Shown here piece after piece: positions 11,497 through 23,600 of a stretch of 64,000 nucleotides of DNA; positions within the stretch are counted from its first letter, which is position 1; the number at the start of each line of letters is the position of its first letter. The position numbers were made by a program, and so were the translations under genes. The notes beneath the pieces were generated by a model. It ran no database searches, was not told the origin of the DNA, and saw only the letters and a program-made list of their open reading frames with translations. This stretch comes from Arthrinium phaeospermum. Taxonomy: Eukaryota > Ascomycota > Sordariomycetes > Amphisphaeriales > Apiosporaceae. Where the stretch lies: the NCBI GenBank assembly GCA_006503535.1, contig QYRS01000006.1, positions 310,001 to 374,000 on the forward strand, given 5' to 3'.

Positions 11497-13275
11497 GCGT
11501 CGTTCGTGTCAAGTCAGAAGAGAGAAAGGGGGCTACTAGCCAGCGCAGCCAATCAATTGATTGATGCGTGTCCACTGTAGCTAGCATCCCTGCTTGCTCC
11601 TGCTCCGGCTGCTGCCAAACAGCCAGTTCCGTCATGATTCTTACGATTATACCCCTAAATGATCGGACTACTTGCGTAGTCAATTAACTACTATAATAAC
11701 TATAAACATAAATAATAACAAGAATAATAATCCTCAAACACTGCTTCCTCGATTTCGTAAAGTTTGGCTCCGGTCATCCTTGTTTTACCCCACAGCGTCG
11801 CAGCGAGTTCTTGATTTTAGGTAGGCCGGCAGCAGGGAGCAGGGGGGGCTGGGGATTCTAGAAGAAAAACTCCCGAGACCCGTATCTCCTGCCAACTGCC
11901 ACCTGCCAAAATTCTTAAATCCCGAGAAGGGGAGGAGGGGGCAGGCAGCAGGGGGAAGGAGGCCACTTAATTAAAGAACGATCTTCAATCTTGGTAATGA
12001 GCTTGTTTTCTTTCTTTCTTTTCTGTCTACTCGTAGAGTCTTAGTACGTACCTGCGGAGATACGCATATATGTCCTGTACTGACTCTCGGAATTAGACCC
12101 AAGGAGAATATGTGCGCGCGGATTTGTGTCCCGGATCTCGGCTGGCATGATCGGCCGACTTGGACGGCTCGTCCGGCAGCATGCACAACGCACCATGCAA
12201 GGTTTACGGCATCAACTACATCATGATCCATGGGGAGTTTTCGTTTCCTTCTCCGAATAGCCAATGTCAAGGAATTCATCGGGTGAAAAAAGGCAGTTGT
12301 GGGCACAAGTTCGGCTTGACCGGAACACTTGTCGACGTACCTTGTCCGTGGCAGCCCGTACGGCGAGTATGTAGAAATCCATCGATACGAAAATTCGTGC
12401 GGTTTGTTTGTCCATATCCGAGCATGATCGGAAAACCTGCGACATCTCCCTCCCCGGCATCCTCGGGCATTGTTTCCTTCGCGAGCCTCAAATCCACGAG
12501 GTGGTTTTCCGACGTGACAAAAATCAGCACAGGGGTTGATATTGGCAACTTGGAAAGCGGCTTGTCCACAGTGTCTTGAGGCCAGAGGTCTTTGTCCCGG
12601 CTCACGAGTTCTGACAAATCGGAGTCGTGTGATTAGTGTGTCCATATCCGAGAATAACCAGGAAACCTGTGTTTTCTCCTCCACAGCGCCCTCGGCCTAT
12701 GGACTTTGGCAAGGAAGTCCTATTTGCACGCAGACGGTGGTTTTCCGAAATGACAACATCGGTACGGGGCCCCCGAGTCCAGAGGTCCCCTGTCACGGTT
12801 CACGTCCAATGTTGGTTGCCCTCAAAATCCTGGTTCGTTGTTGGCCCAGCCATGCGGGCTTGGCGGGCTGGTGCATTCGGCAGAAGCTTCTGACCGGGCC
12901 GTGACAGTCCCGGCTGATTTGGTTCAATTTGAATCTGAATCCGTTCGATGGAAGGGCGTATACCCAAGTAGTTAGCCCTGCCTCTAGCACCCCTCCGCCA
13001 CGGCAAACAAACGCTCCATTCAGAGTCCATGTATGTTCTCCAGAGTAGCAGAGTCACACCACCAAGAGTTGGTGTTTGCAAATGTTCGAGGCAATGGCCC
13101 CAAACCTCTCCGGCAGCACAGATATGGTCCAGGGCATAGCGGGTGATCTCTATTCGTATCAATTGCGGTCGTTGCTTCGCCAATTCCGCTCTCGCGGGGC
13201 CTATATGTACAAGGTCGTTCCCCTCCGTCTCTTTCCCCTGCCATTTACATCCGCGGCTTCCATTGGGGAATTGGC
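11497..13275. other. Intergenic, no supported gene; contains a diverged direct repeat
   Basis: 3' flank of the amidohydrolase gene and of NDUFB7, which converge here. Several 60-240-codon ORFs exist on both strands, but all overlap a diverged direct repeat and none shows a recognisable domain. It may be a relic of a mobile element, but no transposase-like reading remains. Confidence 0.45.
12385..12800. repeat. Two diverged tandem direct copies of an approximately 200-230 bp unit
   Basis: Copy 1 spans about 12385-12605 and copy 2 about 12606-12800. Shared blocks occur in the same order: TGTCCATATCCGAG (12410 and 12640), GGAAAACCTG versus GGAAACCTGT shortly after, GGTGGTTTTCCGA (12500 and 12736), and CAGAGGTC plus CACG near the end (12583 and 12780). 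Spacing between the first and third blocks is 90 versus 96 bp. Copy 1 has about 40 extra bases before the last block. Boundaries are approximate because alignment was by eye. Confidence 0.5.
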
Positions 13276-13714
13276 CTAGTTGCTTCGTGCGCCCTCCTTG
13301 GCCTCTCGGAGCTCGTTCATCTTGACCACCCGCTGCTTGAACTCTTCGTATTGGCACTTCTCGTAGCTGTGTCGCTCGTCCTGAATTGGTAAAATAAAAT
13401 TGTCAGCATGCGATCCCCTGTGGATGGTTTCCCCGCGGTTCCTCGTGGCTCGTCCGGTCGGGTCGGGAGACTGAGGCTGTGATTGATTGAAACGTACACC
13501 GCACTTCCAGGGCAGGTAATAGGAATCCTGGCGGCACTTGTTGAGGGGGATCAAGAGGTTCGCGCAGCCGTCCCGGTACTGGATCGGCAGCTTGGCTTCC
13601 CGCATCTCCTCGCGGGTCGCCTCTGTGAGGAATGGTTAGTTGCCGATACAAGCAACAGTTTGGGAGAGGGGCGCATGGCTCACTGGGCAGAGACTCGGCA
13701 GAGCTTCCGGCCAT
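13276..13714 (-). CDS. NADH:ubiquinone oxidoreductase subunit B18 (NDUFB7)
   Basis: Three exons on the minus strand: 13714-13684, 13622-13498 and 13380-13276, with introns of 61 nt (gtgagc donor) and 117 nt (gtacgt donor, GCTGAC branch); 86 aa. The protein carries the family's twin CX9C motif: Cys30-Cys40 in CANLLIPLNKC and Cys51-Cys61 in CGDERHSYEKC. The second motif exists only after intron 2 is removed, which fixes that junction. The upstream part REEMREAKLPIQYRDG and the basic C-terminus fit fungal NDUFB7. It is an accessory subunit of respiratory complex I, facing the mitochondrial intermembrane space and oxidised through the Mia40 route (family knowledge). The start MAGSSAESLP comes from a 31-nt first exon and is the least certain part. 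Confidence 0.92.
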
Positions 13715-15176
13715 GTTGTTTGCTGGTCGGAAAGACGTGCTCGTTGCGGGGTGGCGGGGTGAATTGGGTTGACGGATGGCGCTGTCGTCAAGACGTCGTT
13801 CAATGGCTTCAAAGCTCTCTCTCTCTCGCTCGCGGTGCCAATTGAACCTCAATGGCGCATATCCGCTTGGAGGCACCTTAGCTCCCGGGGTCGTCCAATT
13901 GGCCGGCGGCGGTGGAATGAATTGCCGATTTTGAGGCTGTAGGGTGGGCCCCACTTCAGTTGCTGTGGCTGGAGCTATGCTATGGCAGTTGACACTCCCA
14001 GCATGGATGGACGCGAAGGACCTCTTTTGCTTGATCCCCGGCCAATTCAAGTCAATTGGGTTCGACTTTGCGTACCATTTCTGCTATAGCTGCCGAATCT
14101 ATTTTTGCATACACTTGGTGTTTGCCAGTCATGTCCTTTGAAGCATCCTGGAAAATCGCAAAGTCTTTCGTGAGCATCAAAACGGCCGTGCTTGTCTCCC
14201 GCTCCTGCTCCCAGGACTGCATGTTGCAGCCGGGCAGAGTCTTTGCCATGGCACCATTACATGCACATGGCAGACCCGTCGATGGTTCTACGGCATTCGC
14301 TTTGTTGCAACCAAGCCCGATCAAACCACGCGAAGTCGCGATGAGCTTTTGGATATTGGGTGCTGCTGTGGACTCCCCGGCGAGGAAATCGATGATGACA
14401 ATAACATGCCACCATCCAACCGCATCTGAGTTTCTATGGTACTGACTCCGGCGGGCGCACACATGGGCATGCTGACTCGCCGAGCAGAGCGCAGAGCGTG
14501 ACAATGACCCTATCTAGATCTTGACCTTCCTTTTCCTTTTTTACACTTTTCGTCAGATGCCCCAACTCATCTGCCGCCTCGCCAGACACTGCAGTGCCCT
14601 TGTGCTCGCTGCACTCGGACCTTCTACAAGCGGCTTAGCGGTTCCTGCGGCACTGCTCAACCGTCAACTCAACTTCCGGACTGAAGCTACCTGGGCCGGC
14701 CCTGTCCCACCACCCATTGGCAATCTGATGTTACGTACTTCCCTCTTCGGGCCATCGCGGCCGGCTGCTTGTTATCTCTTGGCCCCCCGGCTCGAGATAC
14801 GCGGGCAGCCTGGCGATTGGCCTTTTGGGGGTCCTTGGCGAGATATGATCCCCGTGCCGATCGGCTGCATTCCAGTCGCATCGATGCTGCGTTTTTCTGT
14901 CGAGTCTCTGCGCAGGTAGTCTACATTAGTCTGCAGAGCGCCCCGGCACATGCCGCCAAAAGGATCGGGATTCCATATGGGCCGTTATCGCCTTGAGCGC
15001 TTCTGTAGGTAGGCAGGTATGTAAGTATGTAGATTATAAGCTATGTGATCCCCCCGTGCACCCTCGGGCTTCTTGGTAGGTCTGGCTCTCTGCGGTTCTC
15101 ACTGATCCTTCTTCGCGTTGGACTTGGTTTTTCTTCCGTCTGCTACCACATCTGCTGGGCTGACTCTACCGCCAAG
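13715..15176. other. Intergenic between divergent NDUFB7 and S28 peptidase genes
   Basis: Shared upstream region of two divergent genes. A minus-strand ORF at 14052-14504 and opposing plus ORFs occur, but neither frame has a recognisable domain. A TATAAG at about 15036 lies roughly 140 nt before the peptidase ATG and could be its TATA element. Confidence 0.4.
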
Positions 15177-17198
15177 ATGAGGAGCTCCTTGTTTGTGTCT
15201 CTTGTTACGGGTGCCGCGTGGTTCCAAGCCGCTCTCGGCTTGTTCCCGCCGGCACCCAAGATGGAACCTCTCGAGTTGGCCGACAACGAGATGACTAACC
15301 TGATGGATGATGCCCAGCCCATGACCGGCACTGGCACCTTTACGCAGTACATTGACCACAACAATCCTAGTGTCGGCACTTTCTCCCAGTCGTTCTGGTA
15401 CAATGCCACCAACTGGAAGGGTCCTGGTTCCCCCGTTGTCATGATGACACCCGGTGAGGTCGCTGCTGCCGGCTACACGGGCTACCTGACCGAGAAGGCC
15501 CTTACCGGCATGTACGCCAAATCTGTCGACGGCGCCGTCATCGTCGTCGAACATCGCTACTGGGGGAACTCGAGCCCGTTTGATGACCAAACCACCAAGA
15601 ACTTGCAGTACTTGACGTTGCAGCAAAGCGTGGCCGACTTTGTCAACTTTGCGCGAAACGTCAAGCTGCCTTTCGACCCCAGCGGCAAGACCAATGCGCC
15701 GCAAGCGGTAAGCGATTTGGTCATGAAGACTGGCGCACTCGCACTCGATATAGCTGCTAACTCTACCAGCCCTGGGTCTTCACTGGAGGTTCCTACCCTG
15801 GCGCTCTAGCGGTCTGGATCGAAAAGTTGTCTCCGGGCACGTTTTGGGCATACCACGGAAGTAGCGGTCCGCTCGAGGCCATCTACGACTACTGGCAGTA
15901 CTTCCAGCCGATCCAAGAGGGCATGCCCAGGAACTGTAGTATGGACTACTCGGCCATCATCGACTATGTGGACCAGACGTTCATGCAAGGCTCGGATGAG
16001 GATAAGAGTGCGCGTAAGTACATGGATACAGGATGTCTTGATGAGATCGGTCGCTAACACCGTGGGTGCCAGTCAAGAAGATGTTCGCTCTCGAGGACCT
16101 CGAGATGGACAACGACGCCGCCAGTGCCATCTCATCCCCCATCTGGGCATGGCAAAGCATCCAGTTCGACTCGGGCTACTCCAAGTTCTACCAGATGTGC
16201 GACGCCATCGAGGGCGCATTTACCAACACCAGCTATACCTACGGCGACCAAGGGGTGGGGCTGATAAATGCACTCCCCAACTTCGCCAGCTGGTACAAGA
16301 CATCGTACCTCCCAGGATGTGGGTTCGCCCTCAACACCAATCTCTGGTGAAGTGACTGCTGACCATTGCCCTCGCTAGACTGTGAACAATACGGCTACAG
16401 TGACTGGAAGGGCAAGATGAACGTCCAGTGCTTCAACTCGTACGACAGCTCCATGCAAGCCTTCAAGGACTACTCGCCCCAAAACACGGTGGGCCGAACC
16501 TGGGTCTGGATGACTTGCAACGAGCCATTCTTCTACTACCAGACGTAAGCCATCTCTTTCTTTCAATCAGCTACTCTCCATAATAGGGCGTTCGAATCTT
16601 ATCTGTATCTTGGACAAACCGCTGACCCTGATCTCCTCCTTTCAGCGGCGCCCCGGCCGGCATGCCCTCCCTCTTCTCCCGCCTGGTCAACGCCAGCTAC
16701 TACCAGCGCCAGTGCGAGCTGTGGTTCCCGCGCGAGGGCCAGTACACGTACGCCAGCGCCAACGGCGACACGGCCGAGGCGCTCAACGCCGAGACGGGCG
16801 GCTGGCTCTACACCAACACGACGCGCGTGCTGACGTCCAACGGCGAGTTCGACCCCTGGCGGTCCGCGAGCGTCTCGTCGCCGTTTCGGCCCGGCGGGCC
16901 GTTCGCCGGCAACGCGCAGGCGCCCGTCATCCTGATCGAGGGCTCGCGGCACTGCAACGACTTGCTGCTGCGGAACGCGGTGCACCCGCCCGTCGAGGCG
17001 GCCATGCGGGCCGAGATTGAGCAGATGACGGCGTGGGTCGGGGACTTTTATAAGGGGGGTCAGGGTCAGGGCCAGGGCCAGGGGAAGAGCAAGGGGAAGA
17101 AGGGGAAGGGTAAGGGAAATAAGAGGCGGGTAGTGAGGGCGGGATGGGGCATAAAGATACCCTGCTGGTCTAGTTGTGATTCGGTCGGTGTTAATTAA
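15177..17198 (+). CDS. Secreted serine carboxypeptidase, peptidase family S28
   Basis: Five exons: 15177-15707, 15770-16013, 16073-16318, 16379-16544 and 16646-17198 (introns 62, 59, 60 and 101 nt); 579 aa. An N-terminal signal peptide is visible (about residues 1-20: basic start, hydrophobic core, ALG). The S28 triad can be placed: Ser185 in TGGSYPG immediately after intron 1, Asp465 in NGEFDPW, and His498 in GSRHCNDLL. EHRYWG, typical of the family, precedes the nucleophile. Family members (lysosomal Pro-X carboxypeptidase, DPPII, fungal acid prolyl peptidases) cleave after proline, usually at acid pH. The last about 50 residues are an unusual GQ/GK-rich low-complexity basic tail (from VGDFYKGGQGQ) beyond the normal end of the domain, with GGTCAG-like repeats in the DNA. 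Likely extracellular nutrient protease. Confidence 0.93.
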
Positions 17199-18103
17199 CT
17201 ACAGGAGGTGCGGGAGTTGGCGTTGGCGGGCTACGTTCGAACATACGTCTATTACATAACGACATTGCTGCATATGAGATTTCATGATGTCTACAATTTT
17301 ACGATGATGCAACACTATGCTTCTGCGATGTCAAGAGAATGTGAGAAGTGAAGCTGGAATATCGTCGTCGGCGGAATGCTGGTGCTTTGCATTGCGCATG
17401 CTTGCAATTGCAGTGGGTGATGTGCTGAAAGGGGCTTGGCCATGCTTCGGGCCAGGCGGAACTCATCCCATCTCAGATCATCCCACTCCCCTGCACACTT
17501 GAGCAAACGCGCAACTCAGATTTATTCAGATGCATTTGGGTTAAAAGAACAGACAGGATTATTCTGGAGATACGGTCGTTCTAAAGCCGGGGTTGGCTCC
17601 CTGGCGGTAACGACTCAGTGGGAAAGCCTTGGCGACGCGACGCAAGTCACGGCGTCTAAACACGTCCCGGGTTTGGGCCAATGGTTTCATGGTGCTGTGA
17701 CTGTAGCATATGTTTTCGAGTCGGGCTCCTCCAACCGCGGGCGTCAGTGCTTGGCACCGCTTGCTGCAGATCCGGCCGTGATGGCCTGCTTTGGCAGCCG
17801 CGCATTCATTTGAACATGATCAAGAGGCGTTGTATGTTGGGATATATATAAATAAAAAAAGAACCAGACATGGAGTTATCTGGGCCAGACATAGCGGCAG
17901 GGGTATCATGTAGTCGTAGGTGAAATGCAACCACCAACTAACTTGATGCGGGGAAGTCGCATGCTCAACCTCGCCGGTGGTTGACCATGTAATCTGTCAC
18001 TGAGAAACAAACTTCAATTCGTTACCCGATTATTAACACCAAACGAGTCGGCCGAGATGGTATTGAAACCTAGTACGAAGCTAGCCAAGCGACGATTACT
18101 TAA
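17199..18103. other. Intergenic, no supported gene
   Basis: 3' flank of the S28 gene and upstream DNA of the PAQR gene. No convincing ORF. A TATATAAATA sequence at about 17843-17852 lies some 250 nt before the PAQR ATG and might be a promoter element. Confidence 0.4.
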
Positions 18104-19234
18104 ATGGGGCGAGATTTGTACGTCTCCAACGACTCCTTTATGACCGTCTCACTGACAAACATGTGCCTGCCCCTGTTTTGCAGTGCCATGGCAACGGTTC
18201 GTTCGACCGAGCAAAGAAAACCTGATAATGCAGGCAATACCCCCGCCGTGCTGACACCGGCCTGGTCCCCATATACAGCGACAACGATCGCATTCTCACA
18301 GGATACCGGTAGGTCGCCTGAGTCTGGCCTAGGGGGATGTCCCAAGGCAGGAAGAACATGAATCAACTGACACGATTTCCCTAGCGCTGCGAGCTTTTCC
18401 CACTTAAAGTCGCTGAAGAGCATATTCCAGGTGCATAACGAGACTGGTGAGCCAGCTGTCTTGCTCTCCGAGAGCCTCGTCTTGGCGTGTTGCTAAGTCA
18501 AGCCTTCGACAGTAAACATCTGGTCGCACCTGTTGGATGCGCTCTGGTTTTTCTGGAGTACAGCCCAGCATCTGCAATGCCAGCTCCTCATTCAGAAAGC
18601 CTCGTTCGGAGATGACCTGGCACTCGGAGTCTACTGCCTGGCCGTGACGGTCTGCTTCGCCCTTTCGACCTTCTTCCACACGTTCTCGGACCACAGCCCT
18701 GGAATGCACAAGTTCGGCAACGAGCTGGGCCATCTGGGCATCGTGCTCGTATTATGGGGAACCGGTGTCTCCGGAGCCCACTTCGCCTTCAACTGCCATG
18801 AGGGGTTGGAGATGGCCTACATTGGGTTCCTATCCGCCACGGCCATCGGGTGCGGCGCCCTCACCCTACGCCCCAAGTTTCGACAGCCCGCGTATCGGAC
18901 GACGCGGTTCCTACTGTACCTGTTCCTCGGAGCCAGCCTATTCGCCCCCATCGCCCACGGCCTAGTCTTGTACGGGTATCCGGCCCTCAACGACATGATG
19001 AACCTTGACAGCTTCTTGGGACTGGCCGTCATCAACTTCTCGGGCTCGGCCGTCTACGCTGCCAGGGTCCCCGAGCGCTGGTTCCCGGGCACGTTCGACT
19101 ACATCGGCCAGAGCCACAACCTGATGCACGTCTTGGTGCTGACGGGCGCGCTGGTGCGGCTCCGGGGGCTCTTGGGTGTTTTGGAGTACTGGCAGGGGTC
19201 GTCGGGCAAAGACATTTGCTTGGGGCTTGCTTAG
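18104..19234 (+). pseudogene. PAQR / haemolysin III family receptor, 5' part frameshifted
   Basis: Best model: exons 18104-18117, 18184-18308, 18385-18446 and 18513-19234. The three PAQR signatures are intact: ETVNIWSH (created by splicing at 18446/18513), STFFHTFSDHS, and HNLMH near the C-terminus, with about seven hydrophobic segments. The ATG frame runs through exon 2 as far as VLTPAWSP. The conserved segment DNDRILTGYR, which leads into the next exon, lies in another frame with TAA upstream and no ATG. One missing base between about 18240 and 18275, where runs of five and four C occur, explains the break. Family members include yeast Izh proteins and adiponectin receptors, membrane proteins linked to lipid and zinc homeostasis. 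Either a sequencing error in a live gene or a recent pseudogene; all other splice sites and motifs are sound. Confidence 0.75.
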
Positions 19235-19906
19235 AAGAAAGAGACCCGCGCTACGCTACGGCTACAGCTGACGGGCGGGCGCCCCCCGATAGACAGACAC
19301 CGTGGTGGCCACTCACCTCCCAGGTCGTCGCCTAAGCAGCACGGTTCAACAAAGACGGGAGACGCAAGGGTATCTGCATGAGTGATGGGAAACACTTTTG
19401 TCATTGACTGATTGATCTACCTCGATCATATATATAGACGCCTTTACGCCGGCGAAATGAGTTATCGTAATCTCCGTACCGGGGCTGATGACCACCCGCC
19501 CCGAGGCACGATATGCCCGGGCATGCCAACCAAGTCGTCCACCATGCCATCGAGTCCTTGTCGCTATTAGAGTAGTAGCCATGCTTTTTACCAAGGTCCC
19601 ATATCCCTTCTTCCTCTCATTCTTCTAAGATCCGAACATTCTGTTTCGATTAACCCATCGGCCTCGAGTGGTATACCCCCAGGCTCGACATTACTGGGTG
19701 CCTTCTTCTCGAGCAAGGCTCAATGATCGCGTGCCAAATACAGATCGTCGCCAACGGCTCATTCTCATTCTCAATATGCGACCAATATTGCGTATGTATA
19801 GGCGCATAAATGTTGCGCCTGATTATGGTTGTTTTCCTTTCTTTCTCCATCGTCATCATGTAAAACCGGGCACCCGTGCCTCCCTTGATACCTTCCCCTC
19901 CCCCAA
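19235..19906. other. Intergenic between convergent genes
   Basis: 3' flanks of the PAQR gene and of the four-TM gene. No feature recognised. Confidence 0.5.
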
Positions 19907-20680
19907 TCAAACCCGAGAGAGCCGCTTGATCTCGTGGTTCGTCCGCGTCTGCCGCGCCCGCCGCCACTGCACCAGCTCCAGCAGGGCCAGAATCGCCACG
20001 ACGAGCTGGAGGACGAGCATGGGGCACAAGTTCCAGAACCAGCCGTCCATGATGCTGACGGCGCCGCGCACGTCGCCGCGGCTCTCGACCAGGTCCAGGT
20101 TCAGGACGGCGGGGAACCAGCTCTGCGGCGTCCAGGTGTCGAGCGGGTACGGGTCCGCCGCCCCGCCTCCATGCGACGACGAAGAGGCCTGCATGGCCGC
20201 CTCGATCCGGATGGCCTGCCCCTGCCGCGCCGCCGTCACGTTGTAGACGTAGCCCAGCGTCGCGGCCGTGAAGAGCAGCAGCGGGACCTGCAGGCCGATC
20301 CAGGCGTAGTAGCAGTGCAGCAGCGTCTGCGACCGGAGCGACGAGGTGTGCCGGAGGTGGTAGCTGTGGCGGTTGTACAGCCGGAGGTGGCGGCGGCGGG
20401 CCCAGAGGGCCAGGAACCCGCCGGCGCCCACCAGCAGGAAGGCGGCCCCGCCCGCGTCGGCGAGGGCGACGTACACCTGCGTCATCAAGAAGTTGGCCGG
20501 CTCGCCCGCCAGCGTGTACATGGCCGAGTCGGGCGAGACGCCGTCGTAGAAGTGGAACCCCGCGCTCGCGGTGCCGCGCAGCCAGCCCAGCGTCGTGCTG
20601 ATGAGGCCGACCTCGACCAGGGAGGAGCAGATGAGCAGCACCATGCCCAGCTCGAGGCAGAGGGAGAGCGTCGTCGTCAT
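19907..20680 (-). CDS. Hypothetical four-TM membrane protein
   Basis: Single-exon ORF of 257 aa starting at the ATG at 20678-20680. Four hydrophobic segments are visible: about 4-27 (LELGMVLLICSSLVEVGLI), 70-95 (VYVALADAGGAAFLLVGAGG), 120-147 (WIGLQVPLLLFTAATLGYVY) and 217-238 (MLVLQLVVAILALLELV). The loop between TM1 and TM2 holds a soluble-looking segment (FHFYDGVSPDSAMYTLAG); that between TM3 and TM4 is about 70 residues. The short C-terminus is basic (RRARQTRTNHEIKRLSRV). Topology resembles small tetraspan or SUR7/claudin-like fungal proteins, but I do not see the family signatures, so no function is assigned. Strong G/C-ending codon bias supports coding. Confidence 0.7.
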   Translation of the reverse strand: MTTTLSLCLELGMVLLICSSLVEVGLISTTLGWLRGTASAGFHFYDGVSPDSAMYTLAGEPANFLMTQVYVALADAGGAAFLLVGAGGFLALWARRRHLRLYNRHSYHLRHTSSLRSQTLLHCYYAWIGLQVPLLLFTAATLGYVYNVTAARQGQAIRIEAAMQASSSSHGGGAADPYPLDTWTPQSWFPAVLNLDLVESRGDVRGAVSIMDGWFWNLCPMLVLQLVVAILALLELVQWRRARQTRTNHEIKRLSRV

Positions 20681-23600
20681 CTTGGGGAGGGTGTGTCGAC
20701 TGGTTGTGTCCCCTCGTCGTGTTCTTCTGCGTTGTCTCTTCGCCCCTTTCTCCGTTTGTCCTCAACACCGACGACGACAGTACCGAATGATATAGGAGGA
20801 GAATGTCACACACCGCGTCGAGAAGGGGAAAAGAAAAGAACGAGAACAGAATAGAAAAGAAGAAGAAGAGCCGCAGTGGCTGACTTAGGGAAGAGTCTGT
20901 TATGATGGGATGTTTGCTTCGCGAATGACAAACATCCGACAGCTAGCTACGTACGTCGTAGGGGGACCCGAACGCCACCACGCACACACACATACACTTC
21001 CCTGGCAACGCCCACGAAGCGCTTGAGACGCCGGGCTGAGAGATGACGGGCGGATGGGGGATCTTATACAAGCATCGCCAGGATGCGGTAGGTACTGCAA
21101 ATGCCGACGAGCGAGGACTTGTTGCTCGAGCCGGCCACTTGGATTTCGTGCGAAGCTTAAGGAGAAAGAAGGAGAAAGAAGAGGCTGAGGAAGAAAACTA
21201 GATTGAAACTTGTCCAGTTCTGCAGGAGCGCCGCCGTCCGCCTTTTTCCTTTTCTCACCTCTCCCCTCCTCCCCCAGTCCTTATCTCCCCCATCCACTCG
21301 GCTGCAGGAGGAGGCTTTTGGTAGTAGCTAGCTGGATGGGTGGGAGGAAGAGGCAGGCCAGCTGATTGCGTAAGGAGGTAGGTAGGTACGGAGTAGTAGG
21401 TCAGCAAATATGCTCAAAAACCCGCGCGGGCTGCGACTTGCATTGCATGACTGTTCTGCATCCAAGCAAGTAGCTTGCTTGCGGCCCAAAACTAAGAAGG
21501 GTTTCCCCATATGCTTCTTCCCCTCATCCCACCGGCTCGTGGTCACGAGTTGGCCTACTGCTTTATCTCCACCGTTTCTTTGTTCTCCTCTGGGCCGTCC
21601 GTCGGTTACCAGCCATATCCGACGTCGCACGGCTTTTCGCGCCAAGCGGTGTCTTCCTGTCAGTGTCAAACCATCGCTCTAGTTCCATCGTGACATTTGG
21701 CGCTCGGATTTTCTATGAAGAAAAAAGGAACATGTTACGTCTTGGATATTGGGGGAAATTCGTGGGCGTAACGCCTGTAGATTGCGATTGCAGGTGGCGG
21801 GGGCGCGGAGGAGGAAGCAGGAGCCCAACTTTATATGATGGCTTGCATGTGTGGCTTTTTCTGGCCCCCCCCCCCCCCCCCCCCCCCCTTCTGCACCCAC
21901 CAGCGTTTGAACCATGTCCCTAGCCTAACATTCCTTCGCGCCTCCAGAAACAAAGCGTTCAAACGGGTTATCCGATTCCCATAACGAATTACTGATCGAA
22001 GCTCAATGATGATGTTTACTGAACAGAGCCCGTTCCCTAAGTTCGCTTTGCGGTAATGCCCGCCCGCGCCCCTACTGACTGCTACGAATACCTTTGTGAA
22101 AAGTTGGATTGATGATATATAATCCTCCACACAGGTTGCTGGGCTTCACATGTGCTGTCCGACCCCCGCGAGCAAGGAGCCGTGCGGCTCATATGGGGTG
22201 GCTGTTACACACCTCCGACCTGCATATGCCGCCGTCTCCTTTCGGTGACTGCATTGCGTATGCCGCCTGCCGCTCATCGCCAATCACACACCATATCCGC
22301 CGCAGCGATACATGCTCCGATGAGCCGGATGGCGTGGGCTGGTGATAGCGAGATGGTGATCCGATCCATCGGTTGGCTGGTCTGCCTACTGCACTTCGCG
22401 GTCGCAGGCAATTGAGAGCTGCATCTACTCAAAGCCAACCAGCCAGCCAGCTAGCTCGTCGCTCGCAGTTGCTTCACGCCTATCAACCGTTGCGACAGAA
22501 ACGGAGAGAGAATCTAGAAGGCAAAACGCAAAGCGGGACGTGCCATGGCGACCATCATGGTTTGGCAGGATTCTTTGAATTCGGCCGGGGAGAGACGGAC
22601 GGTATCGCGATCCTCCCAAAACCATACACAAGCTTGCTGCATCTCTCTTCGACTGCATACCCTGGCTTTCCATTAATAAACCAAAAGTATCGTACCACCC
22701 TCCCGCCAAGCATCGTGTATGCAACATACAATCTAGAGGTTAATTGAGTAATAATCCTTCATTGAATGGCAGCGACCGACCGACCGACGGACGACTTACG
22801 AGCGCCATATCGTTTATTGTCAGTGCGTACGTGTGCATACGTGTGTGTGTATGTGGCTTGATACCGACGTCTTAGATGCATCCCGCCACCCCTCCCACTC
22901 CGGTTGTCGGTTCTGCTGTCGACGAACCAGAGGGGCGAACCCGGGCTGGGGAGAGGTCGGGCAGCAGTAGCAGCATCGGCAGCAACCAGTCAATTGGCTC
23001 GGGACACCAACCAAGCCGCAGTAGCCACAGCCGCATGCATGTATGTATGGAGACCAACCACAACATCGCCCAAAGGCACGAAACGGCCGGTTGGTGTACG
23101 TCGGCTGGCTGGGGTCGCGACCGAACGCGACGAAGTCGACGAACGAGAGTTGGGAACAAATTGAGTCGCGTTCACCCATGCATTCGCCCATCAGAGCCAA
23201 CCCCAGCCCATATCGTGAAGACGGCCATTCCCGATGCCTGAAACCCCCTTTCCCCGAGCCCCGCCGCATGCAACGCCCGTCCGTCATCAGCAGCGTTCAA
23301 CCTCCCAGCTTCGACATCGCAGTGGGCTGTTACAACGTTGCTGCCGCCTTGCCGATCCGCGGTGAAGGCCTTGCCCGCCGACCGACCTACCGAACCCCTC
23401 GCGACTAGCGAGTTACTCGCTACCAGCAGCCACGAGGAAGAGGAAGGGGGGCTTTTCGGGAGTACATACATATTTCCCCACAGGAAGCAAAGCAGAGGCC
23501 GTCTTCCGGCTGCGCACCCATCTCTCGGTGTAGGGTGTACATAAATAGCCAAGCTCTGTGTGTGATGTTGCATCTAAGCAAAGCAGGTAGCCGCAGCACG

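Noticed and set aside
11971..12684. 237-codon minus-strand ORF
   Set aside because: Overlaps the diverged direct repeat and has no recognisable segment or codon bias; the frame is probably open by chance.
14052..14504. 150-codon minus-strand ORF (CNGAMAKTLPGCNMQSWEQE region)
   Set aside because: Reads somewhat protein-like, but the opposite strand is equally open over the same span and no domain or splice partner was found. Could be a real small gene; not supported enough to list.
19650..20854. Long ORFs of about 300-390 codons overlapping the four-TM gene
   Set aside because: Arg/Ala/Pro-rich shadows in other frames of the GC-rich 19907-20680 gene.
22820..23287. 155-codon Cys/Arg-rich ORF in the gene-poor stretch
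   Set aside because: Composition (CCRCCYCC, HIHTHVCTRTH) reflects simple repeats in the DNA rather than a protein.
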